A program made the translations under genes and the position numbers. DNA of 64,000 nucleotides from Ancylostoma caninum (Eukaryota > Nematoda > Chromadorea > Rhabditida > Ancylostomatidae), in contig JBAJFG010000153.1 in assembly GCA_037903475.1 (NCBI GenBank), positions 384,501 to 448,500 of the forward strand, given 5' to 3'. The notes under the pieces are model-generated. The model was not told the origin of the DNA. It searched no databases and worked only from the letters and a program-made list of their open reading frames with translations. Within the stretch, counting starts at the first letter, position 1. Each line of letters begins with the position of its first letter. Shown here one piece after another: positions 22,310-35,122 of the stretch.

Positions 22310-25300
22310 TCCACTTCCTTGTTCTTCTGAGACTATAACTGGGAAAATTCGCACAATCTGGGGCTTATTACCTTGTGAAAATGAAGCATTCTCATCCAGA
22401 GCCTGCGCAGCAATTTCCACCCATTCACGCGCTCTTTTTCTTCTTTTCGAAACAATTGGTTCCGAGGTGTAATGCGTTGTATTCTGTCCTATTCATGTCA
22501 CAGGATTTTTTCATGAGTTTTTTGCGTTGCGTCGCAAAGTGCTCTTCAAATCCACGTCCTGCTTTATGTTCAGTTTTTGCACTGGCTTTATTACCACGAA
22601 GTCATGGAAATTGAAAGCTACGGCGCTTGAGAGGGTGATTTTTAGCAGAGGTATAATCTAGGAGGGAGAGATGACATGAAAATGGCTGCAAATGTAATTC
22701 TTTTTACAAATTTTATTACTTCCTAAATTTCCCTACATCTTTACATTAATCCGGAGACATCCTGAGAATTAGTGCGGTGAAAATTTTCTGGATTGATTTT
22801 TTCAATATTGAATTTATTTCAAAGCGATTATTTTCACTTTCGAGAACAAGGGCGCCGTTCGCTTCAAAGGCGATGCTCGGGATGTGTTGGGTTAGAATTC
22901 CATTTTCCCACTGGGCCTTGCTTCACCCTTGGCCGGTCCTCTAATATCTTTTGACGTACCATATGGCTGCCACCAACAAAAAGTTGCACCCAAAACTGGT
23001 CAGTCGCCTTCTGATGATGAATTTGTGCACTTGGACGAGTTTATGCGGTTTATGTTTCTTGAAAGGTAGCGTTAACCGAAAGTGCTGACCAAATTAATAG
23101 CATGTGGGTGGCCTTGGCGGGTGTTTGGAGATGCAGTGGGTATTCTTGGGGGGGGGGGGAGGTAAAAATGATTTCAGAATTCTTCCTCTAACAATTAACC
23201 GTGTTATAGAAAACATAAGTGTAAAGTAGTTGTTTTCGGTAAAGAGTAGGGCCCGATACACCATTGGAAAGATGGGTAGACCCACCTCAGGGTATGATTA
23301 CCCGCATGTAGCTGCTTGTTGGTACCCATGTGTAGCAGCTTGGTGGCTATACACTACATCACACATGGATATCACACATGTTAATGGGTGGGTTAAAACA
23401 TTAAATGGGTTAAATTTAACGACAATTACGGGTAATAAAATGTGCGAAAGTTAGAATATGAAAGAGAGTTAGTACAAATGGTCTGTTTCAGTTCATTTTT
23501 TTCGTTTTTCTTCCGTTTTGCGTGGGTAGTCTCAATGATGCATGAAATCATGATCGTGCAAGTTTACTCGATGTAAGGATAAACAGCACTTTTTCAATTA
23601 GGTGAGGAACAACGGGACCAACGTCAGATACCGGTCCAGCTCTATGAGTAGTACTACTACCATAAGCATTCAGCTCTACGCGTTCTCATTAAATTTATAT
23701 TGTCATGCCATTTGCTTCCAATTGCCAATAAGTAAGTAATTGCCGCTCATTTCGAACTAGTTCTGACAATGTCGCAAATCATGATTTATAGTCGGCGAAG
23801 TTTTCAAATAACTAGTCTCAGATCGGTGAAAAACTTGTTGAACGACCTCCGCCGGCTTCCCTGAACTAACCACCAAACGTCCTGACAGTGCTACACCTTA
23901 TATGAAGGTCTTTATAGGTTTTTCATCGTTAACACTAGTCACTAGACATGTAATTTTGCCCCAATATAAGCCTGCAGATTGAATTAATTTGATTTGTGAT
24001 CTAAGAACTGAAGAATGGAATGTTCCTGAAGTAAGAAGCTCCACCACAATTCTCACCTTTGTAACAGGAATGTGATGCTCTTGCTCCCTTCTGTCTGCCT
24101 CTCTTGTTCTCTGCCTCTCCCTTATCTTAGAATCCTCTCCCTATTGAATTTTCGAGTTTTTCGAGGTCCAATGTTCAAATCCGGTCCTTGCTACAACAAA
24201 AATCATTGAGTAAATGTCCATATATTGACCGTATGAGCGAATATTAGGGTCAGAAGTGGATTTTCATCGAAAGATTCAGCAGCCAATGTATGCAGCTGTA
24301 GCCTGAGCTACAAGCATTGTTCAGAAAAGTCTGTTCGAAAGACAATTCCAGAAATCGAGGCAGATGAAGAACAATGGGAAAAATCTCCAAAAAATTCCGC
24401 GAGTTTTCAATGAGTTATAGTGGTCACTTGTCAGTCGGTTAGTCAGTCGGTTACTGGAAAACAGCAAGCGACTTACCGACGACAAACAGTCGGTTACTGG
24501 CAAATTATGCTACCCTTAGGTTTACTGCGCAACATCCAGATCTGGTATCCAGCGTATCTAGCCTTGGAAAAAAACAGCTGTTATGTATCTGTTTGCAGTC
24601 ACTATTACCCGCTCTGGTGCGTAGTATAGCATATTCGCCTATATTCTATATGATGAAGATATCGTGCAGTAAAACCGTTGGGTGCGCATTTCCGGTGTAA
24701 AGTTTCATTGGGTAACGGTAGATAAGTGCAGGCAACACCATAACATCCGTCAGAGCGCTTTTGTCAGGGTATTTTGGAAAAGCGGACCAAAATTTTTCAT
24801 TCTTAAACAGTCAGAAGATACGCAGGTTTTACTCTCTTATGGCCTTCATCTTTCATTTTTCAGTACCGTCTTTGCAAGGATCTTTCATCTTTTCTTATAA
24901 TCCAGTTCCTTTTCCGCTTTTCCACATCATCGAAAGAAGCTTTCACTCTCATCTCTGACTCGCCGTTTTTCTGGCCTTAATTTTTGGCAAGAAATAAAGG
25001 GGCCGCCATGGGGGCAATGTTTATGTGTGGCAGTACTCATGGAAATTTTTTTCTTCACTTTTTCTATCACAGACGCTCAGTTTTTTGTCCCCTCGGCATT
25101 ATAAATTACATTTCTAGAGACTCACGTATTTCTGCATTTTTTCTTCAAAAGCCGTTACTTTTACATGCAACATTGGTTGGACTTTCTCTTCTTCTTCTTC
25201 TTCTGCTACAATTCTGTTCGAAAAAAGTGATTGGGTGGGCCAACGCTTGCTCTTTTTTTACTGGTAAAACCACTTTGTTCGATAAGGGTTTACGCCCGTT

Positions 25301-25900
25301 TTTGATAGCTTTTTTTTCTGTGTTGATAGCTCATGGTGAATAAAAAATCTATTCGTTTTGCACAATTTCACATAGACTTCAAAAACTTAATCCCATATTT
25401 TTTAACGTTCCCAGCAAAGTTAAGAAATCGTTGCGCTCCTAGACGGTCAAAATTCACCCTCTCTCATGTGGGCGTGGCCGCCGGCAGGCCCCGCCCCTTT
25501 GTGAGAAAAGCAAACGATTGGACGAAAGCGATGGAGGTATTTGGCCACTGCAGTTGTTATTGGGTTAACAGCTAGTTTTCTGGACCATTTTTACTGTTAT
25601 CTGATGAAAAGTGTGCAATTTTTTCGCCACACTGACCTTAAATGGTCTCTTCCGTGTTCCTTTAGGTCTCAAAGTGGTCGCTATAGAAAGAAATCCATCT
25701 TGTTGGAGGATTTGTCTGTTTTTCCGAACTTTTTTGCTTCGTTGAAAATGATGGCTAGGTTCGAAGCGCTTTGATTGGTCCAACGTCTTGATAATGTCTT
25801 CTATCCATTCGTTTTCTAAACTCATTAGCCTCGCCCTTTCTTTTTCACCTCGGCGTTTTACTCCCCTCTCCCTTCAGGTTTTCTCCTCCTAAGGTCAAAA
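22310..25900. other. Gene-poor stretch
   Basis: No supported gene. It contains a poly-G run near 23149, the degenerate family-C segment 23275-23440 and a duplicated CAGTCGGTTACTGG near 24441-24500. A minus-strand ATG frame at 25565-25825 has basic, protein-like composition (starts MSLENEWIEDIIKTLDQSK) and an internal GTCAGTG donor, but no acceptor or partner exon was found. Confidence 0.4.
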
Positions 25901-25912
25901 ACGCCTTTACAG

Positions 25913-26028
25913 TCGTCGCCGTCGCTGCGCTACCCAAACAAGAACTTCCAGTTAACTATGTCAACATGATGAAGGAGTCCTACTACCAGATGTTTGCCAG
26001 GAGGAGGTCTGGCCGGTCGCCCTGTTGA
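25913..26028 (+). CDS. Probable terminal exon, unknown small protein
   Basis: The acceptor GCCTTTACAG ends at 25912 and is followed by two nucleotides and 37 codons to TGA. The peptide runs VVAVAALPKQELPVNYVNMM and ends MFARRRSGRSPC. Composition is strongly protein-like: a small-residue run as at the end of a signal peptide, a Tyr/Met-rich middle and a basic Cys-terminated tail. The first exon was not found; it should lie upstream and end with one base of a split codon. No family is recognised. Confidence 0.35.
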
Positions 26029-26029
26029 A

Positions 26030-28380
26030 ATCGCGACGAGAACGGCCTTTCTGCTGGGCAATTCGTTTCCAACCGAAATCGCCTCACCATGTTATTGTGG
26101 GAAACTAATGAGAGGTCTTCATTGGGGTGATCTATGGCTTTTCTAAGGTGGTAACTTTGCCTTTTTGAGTTCACTATTGGCAGGGCAAAGGTAGCCGTAG
26201 GAATTTTATGGCTCAATTTAGCCCTAGAAATTTTATGGCTCAATTATTTCGGTGGACTTTTCCAAATGGGGGTTTACTTCTGCTCAACTTTGAAAATTGT
26301 TCTGGTTATTCATATTTTTTTCCTTTTCTCGTTTATCCGACAAGGCAAAACAGGGACTTTCTTTCTCTATTTCACTGTTTCTTCTTCTACTTTTTCTCTA
26401 GGCATTCTTACCCATTTATAACTTATCCTCTTGAATGTTCCCTATGTGGTAAAAATTCAGTTTTTCCTAGCAGTTCTCTTCTACGTCTGCAATGACTAAT
26501 GACAGGCTTTTGTGAAAACTATCCTACAAGAACAGGGAAGTTCCTGGACACGACAATCGCTTCTTGGTGGATGCATGGCGTCCGGTCTTCGGACCGCCGC
26601 TTTTTTGCCCACTAGGTTACGCATGTCTCACTCTGGATTCGTTCCATTTTGATTCTCTACCATGTTTTTATTGTCGTTAGAGAAGGATTCGGGTGGTTTT
26701 ACCAAGCGTTTATTAGGTTCACTGCTTTGCAAGAGCCTATTCTCGACGAAACTTCCAAATGACAGCGAATTCGCTGGTCGTGTCTCCCTAGTGCCTTTAT
26801 AAGCATCGTCTCATCGGTGACGGGCTCTCCCTAGGGTTCTAAGCTTTCAGCTCTTCCAGAGAATAGAAGTTACTCAGCTAAACGTGATATACGTGACTTC
26901 ACGTTCACCTTACCTTACCTTTACCCAATCTGTATGTGCTGTTTTGTATATTTCAGTTCCCTAACAAGAGCATGTTGTGTGCAGTAAATAATTAAATAGA
27001 TGAGTAGATAAATAAGTAAGTAACTCATCGTATTCACCAAAGACGGTCACCGCCTGTTGTGGCCAGACGCAGTGACAACGCTCGTCTACCTTTACTCTGG
27101 AACTCGTCAGCTATCAAAGAACTGGTAGTCCTACTTACAGGTATCCTGAAACTTTTGGGTATATGGATACTCCTGAACTCATAGCCGAGTCAGTTCCCCT
27201 CTCGTTTAAAGGCTCCAGCAAGTGAGACTTTTCTGACCGGTAATGGGGGTTCCTAACTTTTATCCTGTCTCTTAGAGTTAGTTTGCAAGTCTTATGCTGT
27301 AATTGCGTCGTTGTATTCTTTATGTTATGTTATAAAAAGCATGAAAACTTTCTAGGGGAACGATGCTGTGTTTCTAAAGGAAGAAGGCGAAATAGCATTC
27401 AGCTTGGGTAACTAAACCTTCTTTTGCATCCCAGAGCTTGCTTCGCTCTTTGCCTCCCCCTACATTACTCTTTACTGAAAATCCTCAAAGCATTTGATCC
27501 AGCTTGCGTTGTCCATGGAGCTTCAGTACTCTTTACTCTCTGGATAACTTTGCGTGAGATTTCACACGAGTACCTTCCCTATAAATTTACGTACTCTTCC
27601 AGGAATTTCCTTTCTAAGCAAAGAGCTTTGCACTGCAATCCGGAAAAACAGACGAAGATCTACTTTATAGTGAAAAATGGTACTCTAAAAGTTCCTAGAA
27701 CCATACACTTATCCACGGTTCTTCACTACTTCAGTGACTCATTCAATTTACAGACGAAGTTCGCAGATCCTGCCGAGTCAACTCGTCCCGTGACAGAAAA
27801 CCTAAAGCTTTTACTACCGCACGTTTCTTCTTTGTTTTGCCTTATCAACGAACCTCGGGTCGCGTGTCCAGGTATTTCAAGTCACCCCGCTTATCACAAC
27901 TCCACATAACCAGCCACCAGTGAGGTTTTATTAGCGTTGAGCCATGGTGTGGACATTTCTGCCTATTTTATGGGATGATATCGTTGTAGTTCCGCTGTTT
28001 TGGAGTTGTGCCGAGCTTTGGGTACGATATCTTCAAATCAAAGAGTTTTTATTGCTCATGATTGAAGGAATGTACCTTTATTAAAAATTTAGAGGTTTGC
28101 CCTTAGCTAATGCAAACTGTGCCAGGAAGTATTTCCCGCCTCCGTGGTCATTCCAGGCATCAAAGCAAACAATGACCACTATAAAACACTTTGTTGAAGT
28201 ACTGTTTCTCATAGAGCGCGTCCACTGGTGCCTAGGGCTTTCTCCAGGCCCATATATAGCAGATCCTGAGAAGTCTCGCCGTTTGCCCTGTACATGCTTT
28301 GATTGATTTACTCGAATTTTGGTAGTCATCACTTCTGCTTTTCTGCCGTTTCTCAACTTCCCAGCTTATGTCATACCGCT
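26030..28380. other. Gene-poor stretch
   Basis: The longest frame is 27424-27909 (+, 161 codons); it has no protein-like bias, signal peptide or domain and could be chance. A minus-strand frame at 28081-28356 ends in a TAA overlapping an AATAAA motif, but the opposite strand is equally open. Neither is called a gene. A 26-bp direct duplication (ATTTTATGGCTCAATT) lies at 26205-26250. Confidence 0.4.
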
Positions 28381-28387
28381 ATGCTGT

Positions 28388-28503
28388 GATCTCATTCATT
28401 CGTTCATTCATTCATTCATTCATTCATTCATTCATTCATTCATTCATTCATTCACTCATTCATTCATTCATTCATTCATTTATTCATTCATTCGTTCATT
28501 CAT
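28388..28503. repeat. ATTC tetranucleotide microsatellite (about 115 bp)
   Basis: About 28 TTCA units with a few substitutions. Same motif as the array at 21966-22303. Confidence 0.95.
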
Positions 28504-30254
28504 CTCTTTCGGAAATTATCTATACCTCATACGTCTACATAATTACCCCAAATGAATAATAATAGAAAGTGGGCGTGGTTTATGTTATCTTATTCGCCAG
28601 CCACGCCCACCTTGTCGCCAATATGGTGATATTGAAGAACTGTGGTTCTCCCTAAATACTCATACGAGAAGTCAAGGTCCATGTGCTAATGCGCTGTACC
28701 CACCACCTTTGTTTGGACAAGTTAGAACAGAAACAGGAAGGACGTACAAGAGCGAGGACGGTGACATGCACGAAAAGTGTGGATGCGCAGACGATGAGGG
28801 TGCCGCGTTGCACGTGGTGTGACGCATGTGAACGGGCCTCGTTCATTGGGGTTTCCTGTACATTGCTCTGGGAGACATCGTTACACAACCTGAGCGGCAT
28901 GTGAATTGAATAAGCATGAAAATACTAAATTTCTGGAGTAAATCCTTGTTATTCCTGAAATTCTATTAATTTTCAGAATATGAATTCAGGTTACATTCTA
29001 TTTTACATTATAAATACTATAAATCCTCCGGAAGAAATTGCCACGACTACACCTATTACCTGTGATCCTAATTTTTCAGATCTTCCCGGGCATGGCAGTT
29101 ATTTATGAGGGTGCAAAGAGTCATTGAACAATGCAAGCTCAACACGTCTTACCGTCCCTACTATGACCCCGGCACCGTATAGTAAACAGCGGATGACGTG
29201 CAGATGACGTGAAATCATGCGAAACTCTCCTGGACGCCGTAAAACATTTGTTGACTTAGGCCTCGTGTCGTTTGAAAACCTTCCGGATCCAATTTTCCGT
29301 TGTCCTTTTGTTTAATTAGTGAATCACAGTGAAATGATGTGCCCTTTCACACATTGGTATGTGTTTTCACGTCGGGCACGTTGTAAAACTAATTGATTTC
29401 GACTCGATTTACAAAAAGGTGACTGATCTTACTGCTGGGTAAATATGTCATTTGTAATACAGATGAATTGCACTTTGACGAGTTCCTTTTTCACCACACC
29501 ATCAGTCTCGTCAAAGTTGATTCTACTTACCTATTTGTGTTGAAATTCAACTTATTTCTGATCATTGAGAGAGAAAACCAGTGAACAAAGTACCTCAGGG
29601 GTTACTCCAGCATGAAGCTTCGGATTCGAGATTTCACCTAATTTCCAGGATACGAGACACAGAACCTCACAGCTAATGATGAAATAGCTTAAAACACGTG
29701 AGAAACTCCAAAAAAATTATGTGCTATTTTTTCTGAGTATTTGAATGCACTCGTGACGTCCGAGGGTCCCGCCACGTGAATGCCACGCGCGCTTCTGCAA
29801 GCAACCGAGTCTGTGTAAACTGGGATGTCATACAGCGAAAAAGCTATGTAAAGGAGCTGTTTCTTCTCCATGGCTATGGTTCACGATGCATTAGGCATTA
29901 GGTGCTCTATACCGTTACGAATAACGCTGAATCTCTTTAGGTTCCTTGATTATCGTTTTGTGGATCTCAGCTCTGGGATATCTCTGAAGGCAGATGGCTT
30001 CTGCTTTCAGAGATTTCCCAGAGTTCCTTGTGTTCTATTTGCAGCAGGGAAACATTCATGATTGATGCCCTTGAGTGGCGCACAACTTGAAAGGGTGAAC
30101 GTGAGGCATTCGTCAGGAACTGCCTCAGAATTTCTGCACCAGTGGAGCAGTTCTTCCGCAGGTGACGTGTGGGTTTATCACCTGTTCTGCTGTGAAAATT
30201 CAACTATCCTTATGTTTTTCCCGCCGTTCACCTGTAACTCTATGAATCTTTCAG

Positions 30255-30358
30255 AACAAAGGTCTTTGAAACCGTTCCTTTTTGTGAAGGATTTGATGGG
30301 CCTTCAAAGTCTTCCCCGATTGGGTAACATAGCCGTAGATGTGGAAGAAATCCTTTAG
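30255..30358 (+). CDS. Possible terminal exon, unknown
   Basis: The acceptor GAATCTTTCAG ends at 30254. It is followed by two nucleotides and 33 open codons to TAG, with protein-like composition (starts QRSLKPFLFVKDLMGLQ, ends GNIAVDVEEIL). No upstream exon was established. The segment just upstream holds the hairpin at 29971-30023. Confidence 0.2.
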
Positions 30359-30596
30359 TAAAGGAGGCTTTTAAAGGAGCTCAACTTTCCACCTTGACCT
30401 TTACGTAAAGGCATTGTGTGAGATCAGTCAGTCCTTTTGAGACACTGTAGAAGGCTCGTGAATCCAGGGTTGGGTACACAATATCAATATTGAGGACCTT
30501 TTTTTGCAGATTATACGGTGACGTTCTTACCCATACATGTACATATGTATGTTGTTATGAATTTTAGGCGAACGTCGTCAACTTCATGATTACATA

Positions 30597-30840
30597 CATA
30601 CAGTGGACGTCAATGGTGGTGGCTCGTTCGCGCCCACGAGCGCGACCGCGCCACGCGCGCCGGAATCGGTGTCGTCTGCTGTCGGAATGCTATTTCTAAT
30701 CGCTTTCTCCCAGATTTGGTCAAAAATCCTTAAAGTCGGGAGAGAAGCTGCTATATATAGCATAACAGTAGCTGAAAACATCTTTTAGGACGCGCGCGGC
30801 GCAGTTGCGCGACGTATTTCTCGAGGTCGCGGATGTGGCC
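30597..30840. repeat. GC-rich repeat-like segment
   Basis: TACAGTGGACGTCAATGGTG followed by dense GCGCGC/CGCGCC sequence. The start resembles the flank of the long-TIR element at 12021. A matching far terminus was not found, so the extent is uncertain. Confidence 0.3.
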
Positions 30841-30959
30841 ACTGCACACATTTTCCTTAATTTTTTTTGGTCTTCGAATTTTCTTCCCAAAATTATCCTA
30901 ACAATAAGGTTTATATGAATATACGCCACAAATCTGGAGATCGTATAGCAAGATGCCTA

Positions 30960-31440
30960 TAGTAGGTCTCAGTTTTTCAATGGTGCAAATAAAACATGGT
31001 TGTGGGCGTGGCCGAGGGCGTGGCCGTACCAGTCACTATGTAGGCGATCAGCTTGCTTTTTGCTGTGCTTCAATGTACGACTAAGATATCATTAACACCA
31101 ATGATGGATCAGTAACATTTGATATATAGTACTGTGTACAGTAGTATGTAGTAGTAATACGTGGTTGGATATTAATAATACATGACATGAATAGACATGT
31201 AGTATAACAAATATACAGTAAATATTTTTAAAAATTGAATTGTGTGATATACCACAACTATATAAATATTATAAATAAATTATATAATTGTAATTTTCTT
31301 GGATAGTTTGTATTGTATCGTAATGTAACCTTATCTCACGACTGTCTTATATAGTCGTAATAAATCTATCTATCTATCTATATAGTAGTCGTACTATAGT
31401 AGTAAAAAATATATGGGGGCGTTCTTACCGTTGTGGATGA
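30960..31440. other. AT-rich low-complexity stretch
   Basis: Contains a doubled GGGCGTGGCC motif near 31003-31025, then strongly AT-rich TAGTA/TATAA sequence and a short CTAT microsatellite (31364-31384). Confidence 0.6.
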
Positions 31441-31522
31441 TACAATGGACGAAGCACTGCTGACCAAATTTTTGCGCCTCACTATCCCTTGTTTTTACCC
31501 GCGCGAAGAGATCCTTTTCAGA

Positions 31523-31806
31523 GTGGATGGTTGTCAATAATCCTCATTCAACAGTGTGTTAACATCACCTGTGTACAGCTCATCCTCGTGTGCTGGCTAA
31601 ACACCGTGTGGGTGTGTGCGTTGTCTCAATTTTTTCCTTGGTTCTTCGGCTAAGAGCTCACTGAAACGGAACCCACCCCGCCCATCGCCCGGAATGTTAT
31701 CAGTTAATCCCAGCTTAGGCCTCAATCGCTGCACAACTTTGACGTCGAGCCATGGGTGGCCAAGTTCGTCGAGCAAATCGCCTATTCTCCGAATCCAGAA
31801 GGTCAT
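31523..31806 (-). pseudogene. Interrupted coding-like segment, unknown
   Basis: Minus-strand frame with GC-rich, protein-like composition: it begins MTFWIRRIGDLLDELGHPW, meets a TAG after HPHGV, then continues in the same frame for 20 more protein-like codons (PAHEDELYTGDVNTLLNEDY) to TGA. An overlapping frame is also open for about 40 codons. It may be a decayed transposon-encoded or host gene. No domain is recognised. Confidence 0.25.
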
Positions 31807-31849
31807 AAGTTTCCTTCCTGTCGCTCAAGAACAGTTTTTCTGATGGGGA

Positions 31850-33000
31850 AGTGATGAATTGTTGGAAGTTTCCAGGATCAAAGGTCATCAATCAGCACAT
31901 GCCAATATCTGTTGGGCTTTTTAGACTGATGAAATAACCAGTTCTCGGTCTGCTCGCAGCACATCGCACGTTCTTAATAACGATCTGAATTCACAATCCA
32001 TGTGATTCATACTACTTCCTTGACCCTTATAGTTATACTTTCATTAGGCACTATTCCGTAAATTCTCATCTTCAGTGCCTAGAGACTGTCTTGCATTGGG
32101 AATATCATCCCAGATTGTTTTACCGAATTGCATGCTGAATACATGCTATCATCTCAACAAACTCCAGGAATGCTGTCCAGGATTTTCGTTAGAAATCCTT
32201 TCTGGAAATTTGCAGACTCCCATCTTCGAGGCTCAGATATTATGCCTTAAAGACCTTATTTTTCTCGCTTTTTTTGATTATTTTTCTCAAGTATTTTCTC
32301 TGCTGTGGGTTCAGATGCGTGGAAATTTTGTCAAACTATGTGTATGATTAAAAAACCTAACTAAAGAGTGATAACTTTTTGTTATGCTTCCACTTTCTAA
32401 TTTTTATTCACCACGCGAATACATTTACTCATTCATTCATTTCTTGCTTTTTACTTTTTTTTTGCTTTGGCAGGCTTTTTGCTTTCATTGCTTTGCTTCA
32501 TTTACTCCATTCATTCATTCATGCTGAAACACTAGAAAAGAATTTAAATGCTGGTTATTCCAAATTTATTTCTTGTCTGATGCGTCTCAAATGTAAATAT
32601 CGGAAAGAACAGTAGGAACTGTACTGTAAAGGATTTTTGAAAGATATATAGATTTGATAGCGAAGTGCTTCTGCCTTAAAAAGAAGTCAAAAATGTTGTG
32701 GAGGTAGGTGAAAGATAGTTGATTATCAGGACATAATTCTATGACATAAACTTTTCCATAAGTTGTAAATTTCTATGAGGTAAGTTTGTTGCCTGTTGTC
32801 GCCTGCTTGATTCATCGTGGACCAATCACGCAAGGGTGCAGGCACCGCCCTTCTGCGCTAGAAGAATAGCGTTAGTGGACGATTCTTTTACGTATGGTAG
32901 TCGGTCATATGCGAATTTTGATGGATAGTCTATAGCGAACGGATCTGATATGAAATGAGTCTTGCCTTGTTTTAGATGTATGTTTGTTTTATGCAGCATT
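31850..33000. other. No gene recognised
   Basis: Poly-T tracts and short ORFs only; a few TTCATT units near 32420-32525. Confidence 0.5.
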
Positions 33001-33029
33001 TGCTCTCTTATTTTTTTTTTGGGAATATT

Positions 33030-33320
33030 TGTTAGGTAAATATAAATATAAAACTGAAGAATAAATATAAATATAATTATAAACTGAACTCAAATATAAA
33101 TATAAAACCCTGCTTTGCCAACAGGTTTTTGGCCGCTTAAGCTTGTCGACAACTTCTTTTTTCTTTGCCGACAAGTTGTCCAGAAAAGCTTGTCCACAAC
33201 CTGGTTTTGGGTTTCGACAACCTGGTTTTGGTTGGCATGATGATGTCAAACTTGTCGCCAGAGATTTGCTAGTGAAAGGCAAGTTGTTCTGGGCAAAGCT
33301 GGGCCGACAACTTGTTTTTG
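33030..33320. repeat. AT-rich ATATAAATATAAA tract and GACAACTTG-type imperfect repeats
   Basis: 33030-33110 is an ATAAATATAAAT low-complexity tract. 33120-33320 has repeated direct and inverted copies of CGACAACTTG/ACAAGTTGTC and a duplicated CAACCTGGTTTTGG, suggesting a decayed palindromic repeat. Confidence 0.45.
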
Positions 33321-33540
33321 GGATTCTGAGCGTAATTCAAGTCTTTAAGTCTCTACGAGACCTAACAAGTCGCCTTACGATTGCTTGTATCGACTATTTG
33401 AGCATTTTCCCCTTTAACGCATTCTTAAGTTCTCTCTAGGGTATGAAGCACGATTTTTCCAGGTCTGTCTTAGTTCAGAATAACCTACAAGAGTGCGAGT
33501 AGCTACCGTTCTAGAAACCACCTTTCTTCATTCCTCGCAG

Positions 33541-33688
33541 AGCCTCGATTATCTCGGAATTAGCCTCAAACCCTATTATTTGGTCAAGTCTATTCCCGCC
33601 ACATGCAGGGTTGCGCACCAACCTACCTCACTTTCTTTCCTACATCATATCCAGTTAGATTGCTCAGATTCCCATGACCTTCTGATAG
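33541..33688 (+). CDS. Possible internal exon, unknown
   Basis: The acceptor CATTCCTCGCAG ends at 33540. It is followed by 49 complete codons open in phase 0 (starts SLDYLGISLKPYYLVKS, ends SDSHDLLI) and one nucleotide before the donor GTAAGC. Both splice signals and the frame agree. No partner exon or family was found. Confidence 0.28.
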
Positions 33689-34326
33689 GTAAGCACTGCC
33701 CAGGTGTGGAGCCTGGAACAGTGTTCTTACTCATTCAATTTATGAGGTTAGATAGATTATTCAGTATTTGTCTGTCTCTTCATTATGTAGTTCTTCGGCC
33801 GATAAAGTGAAGACTCTCCAACTTCTTTATTCGTTAGCTTTCGGCGATAACGCCTTCTCCAGACTCTTACAATTAATTGCCCCTCATCACAAGTACATCA
33901 ACATTAACAAGGCTAACAATACCAATGGGCAGTCAGTGACTAAGTGACTAAGGTTAGATAGATCTTGCATGAAGGCGTTGTGCGAGCACCACGAACAGAC
34001 TGTGAAAACCCACACAAGAATCCGAGTATATTTTGGACTGTGGTATCCCTGGGAATTGTCCACGTGTGATATATGTAGATTTTCCCAATGAGGTTAATTG
34101 TTACCATCTGTTTCCTTGGACAAAATTAGGGACTAGTATGTGAGAAGCCTCAAGGAATTGAAGTGGGAGTTTTTTTTTCACTGTTTAGCTCTCTTCACCT
34201 GGAAAGCGCAGAGAATCCATTGAGCCTCAATGACTAGAGGTGAGGAAATTCACGAAAATAGGTGTTTGTCGTTGCCACAAGTCGAAAATGAGATCGCACT
34301 GTGAAAATCGTTGGAATGCGGACGTG

Positions 34327-34377
34327 AACCAGCAGAAAATCAGCCAATCGTACGTGTTGGCTGATTTTCTGCTGGTT
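34327..34377. repeat. Perfect 21-bp inverted repeat (9-nt loop)
   Basis: Arms 34327-34347 and 34357-34377 are exact reverse complements around the 9-nt loop TCGTACGTG. RNA from either strand would form a hairpin. It is too short and too perfect for a typical animal microRNA precursor. Confidence 0.85.
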
Positions 34378-34925
34378 GACTCAGCGAATGGAAAGAAGCC
34401 ATTGGCCGAGGTTTACTTCTTCCGCATAAAAATCCACTAGTCGAGGCTTAATTCTTTTTTCCACGGCCCATGTAAACTAAAATTTTATCTGCGTCAACTC
34501 TCGGTCAGAGTTCTTTGATTTCAGAATTGGACTCTGTCCTTGATGTTTACTCTTCTTTCCATTTTCTCTGTTTAAAATTCTCGATAAGCTTAGATTGAAT
34601 TTATTTCAAAGGTCAACACCAAGGAGTGTCGCCTCAGCTCGTCCAATGTGGGCGGAGCTTCCGCCGGCGCTGGTACGGTTTACTCTTGGGATGAGTTGCT
34701 GATCTCGTCTTCTGTGGACGTTAGTTGGACTTGGTTACGGTAGATGACCTGAAACTCAGCTAGGAGAGTAGGGGGGGGGTATTTTTATGCTGGCGCCACA
34801 TCCAGCTAGTTGTTATCGCTCGGGAATTTTCTCAGTTGTAAATTCCTGAGCGGGAATAGGCGGCAGGCGGATCCTGATAGCGAGAGTCCACGAATTCCTA
34901 AAATTGCTCACTGATGCTTTCTCAG

Positions 34926-35122
34926 GGCAACCCTTAACTGACCAATGTTGTATCAACTCTCTTCATACCTGCTCTTGTTCGGTGCTAGAAATTGTGCTCA
35001 CTGGTCCGTTAACTGGATGGTCGTTGGATGAAACCGCATTCATAGTCACTTATTTCAGACTGAATGAGACGTCAACTTCTCCTACTAGTCAGTTTGCTAA
35101 TTTCATTATTCGTACTTCTTGA
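34926..35122 (+). CDS. Possible terminal exon, Cys-containing, unknown
   Basis: The acceptor GATGCTTTCTCAG ends at 34925. It is followed by two nucleotides and 64 open codons to TGA. The peptide starts QPLTDQCCINSLHTCSCSV and continues through an Asn-rich, Ser/Thr-rich C-terminus. The early Cys cluster would suit a secreted protein, but no known domain can be assigned and no upstream exon was found. Confidence 0.25.

Noticed and set aside
21868..22472. Long + strand frames of His-Ser-Phe-Ile repeats
   Set aside because: Pure translation of the ATTC microsatellite in three frames; no gene.
24160..24200. GTTCAAATCC resembles a tRNA T-arm
   Set aside because: No matching acceptor, D or anticodon arms nearby.
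27424..27909. 161-codon + strand frame
   Set aside because: Longest non-repetitive ORF, but with no protein-like bias, signal peptide or motif; length is near what chance could give in 64 kb.
28081..28356. Minus-strand 91-codon frame ending at an AATAAA
   Set aside because: Opposite strand is equally open and no exon partner was found; AATAAA is cheap in AT-rich DNA.
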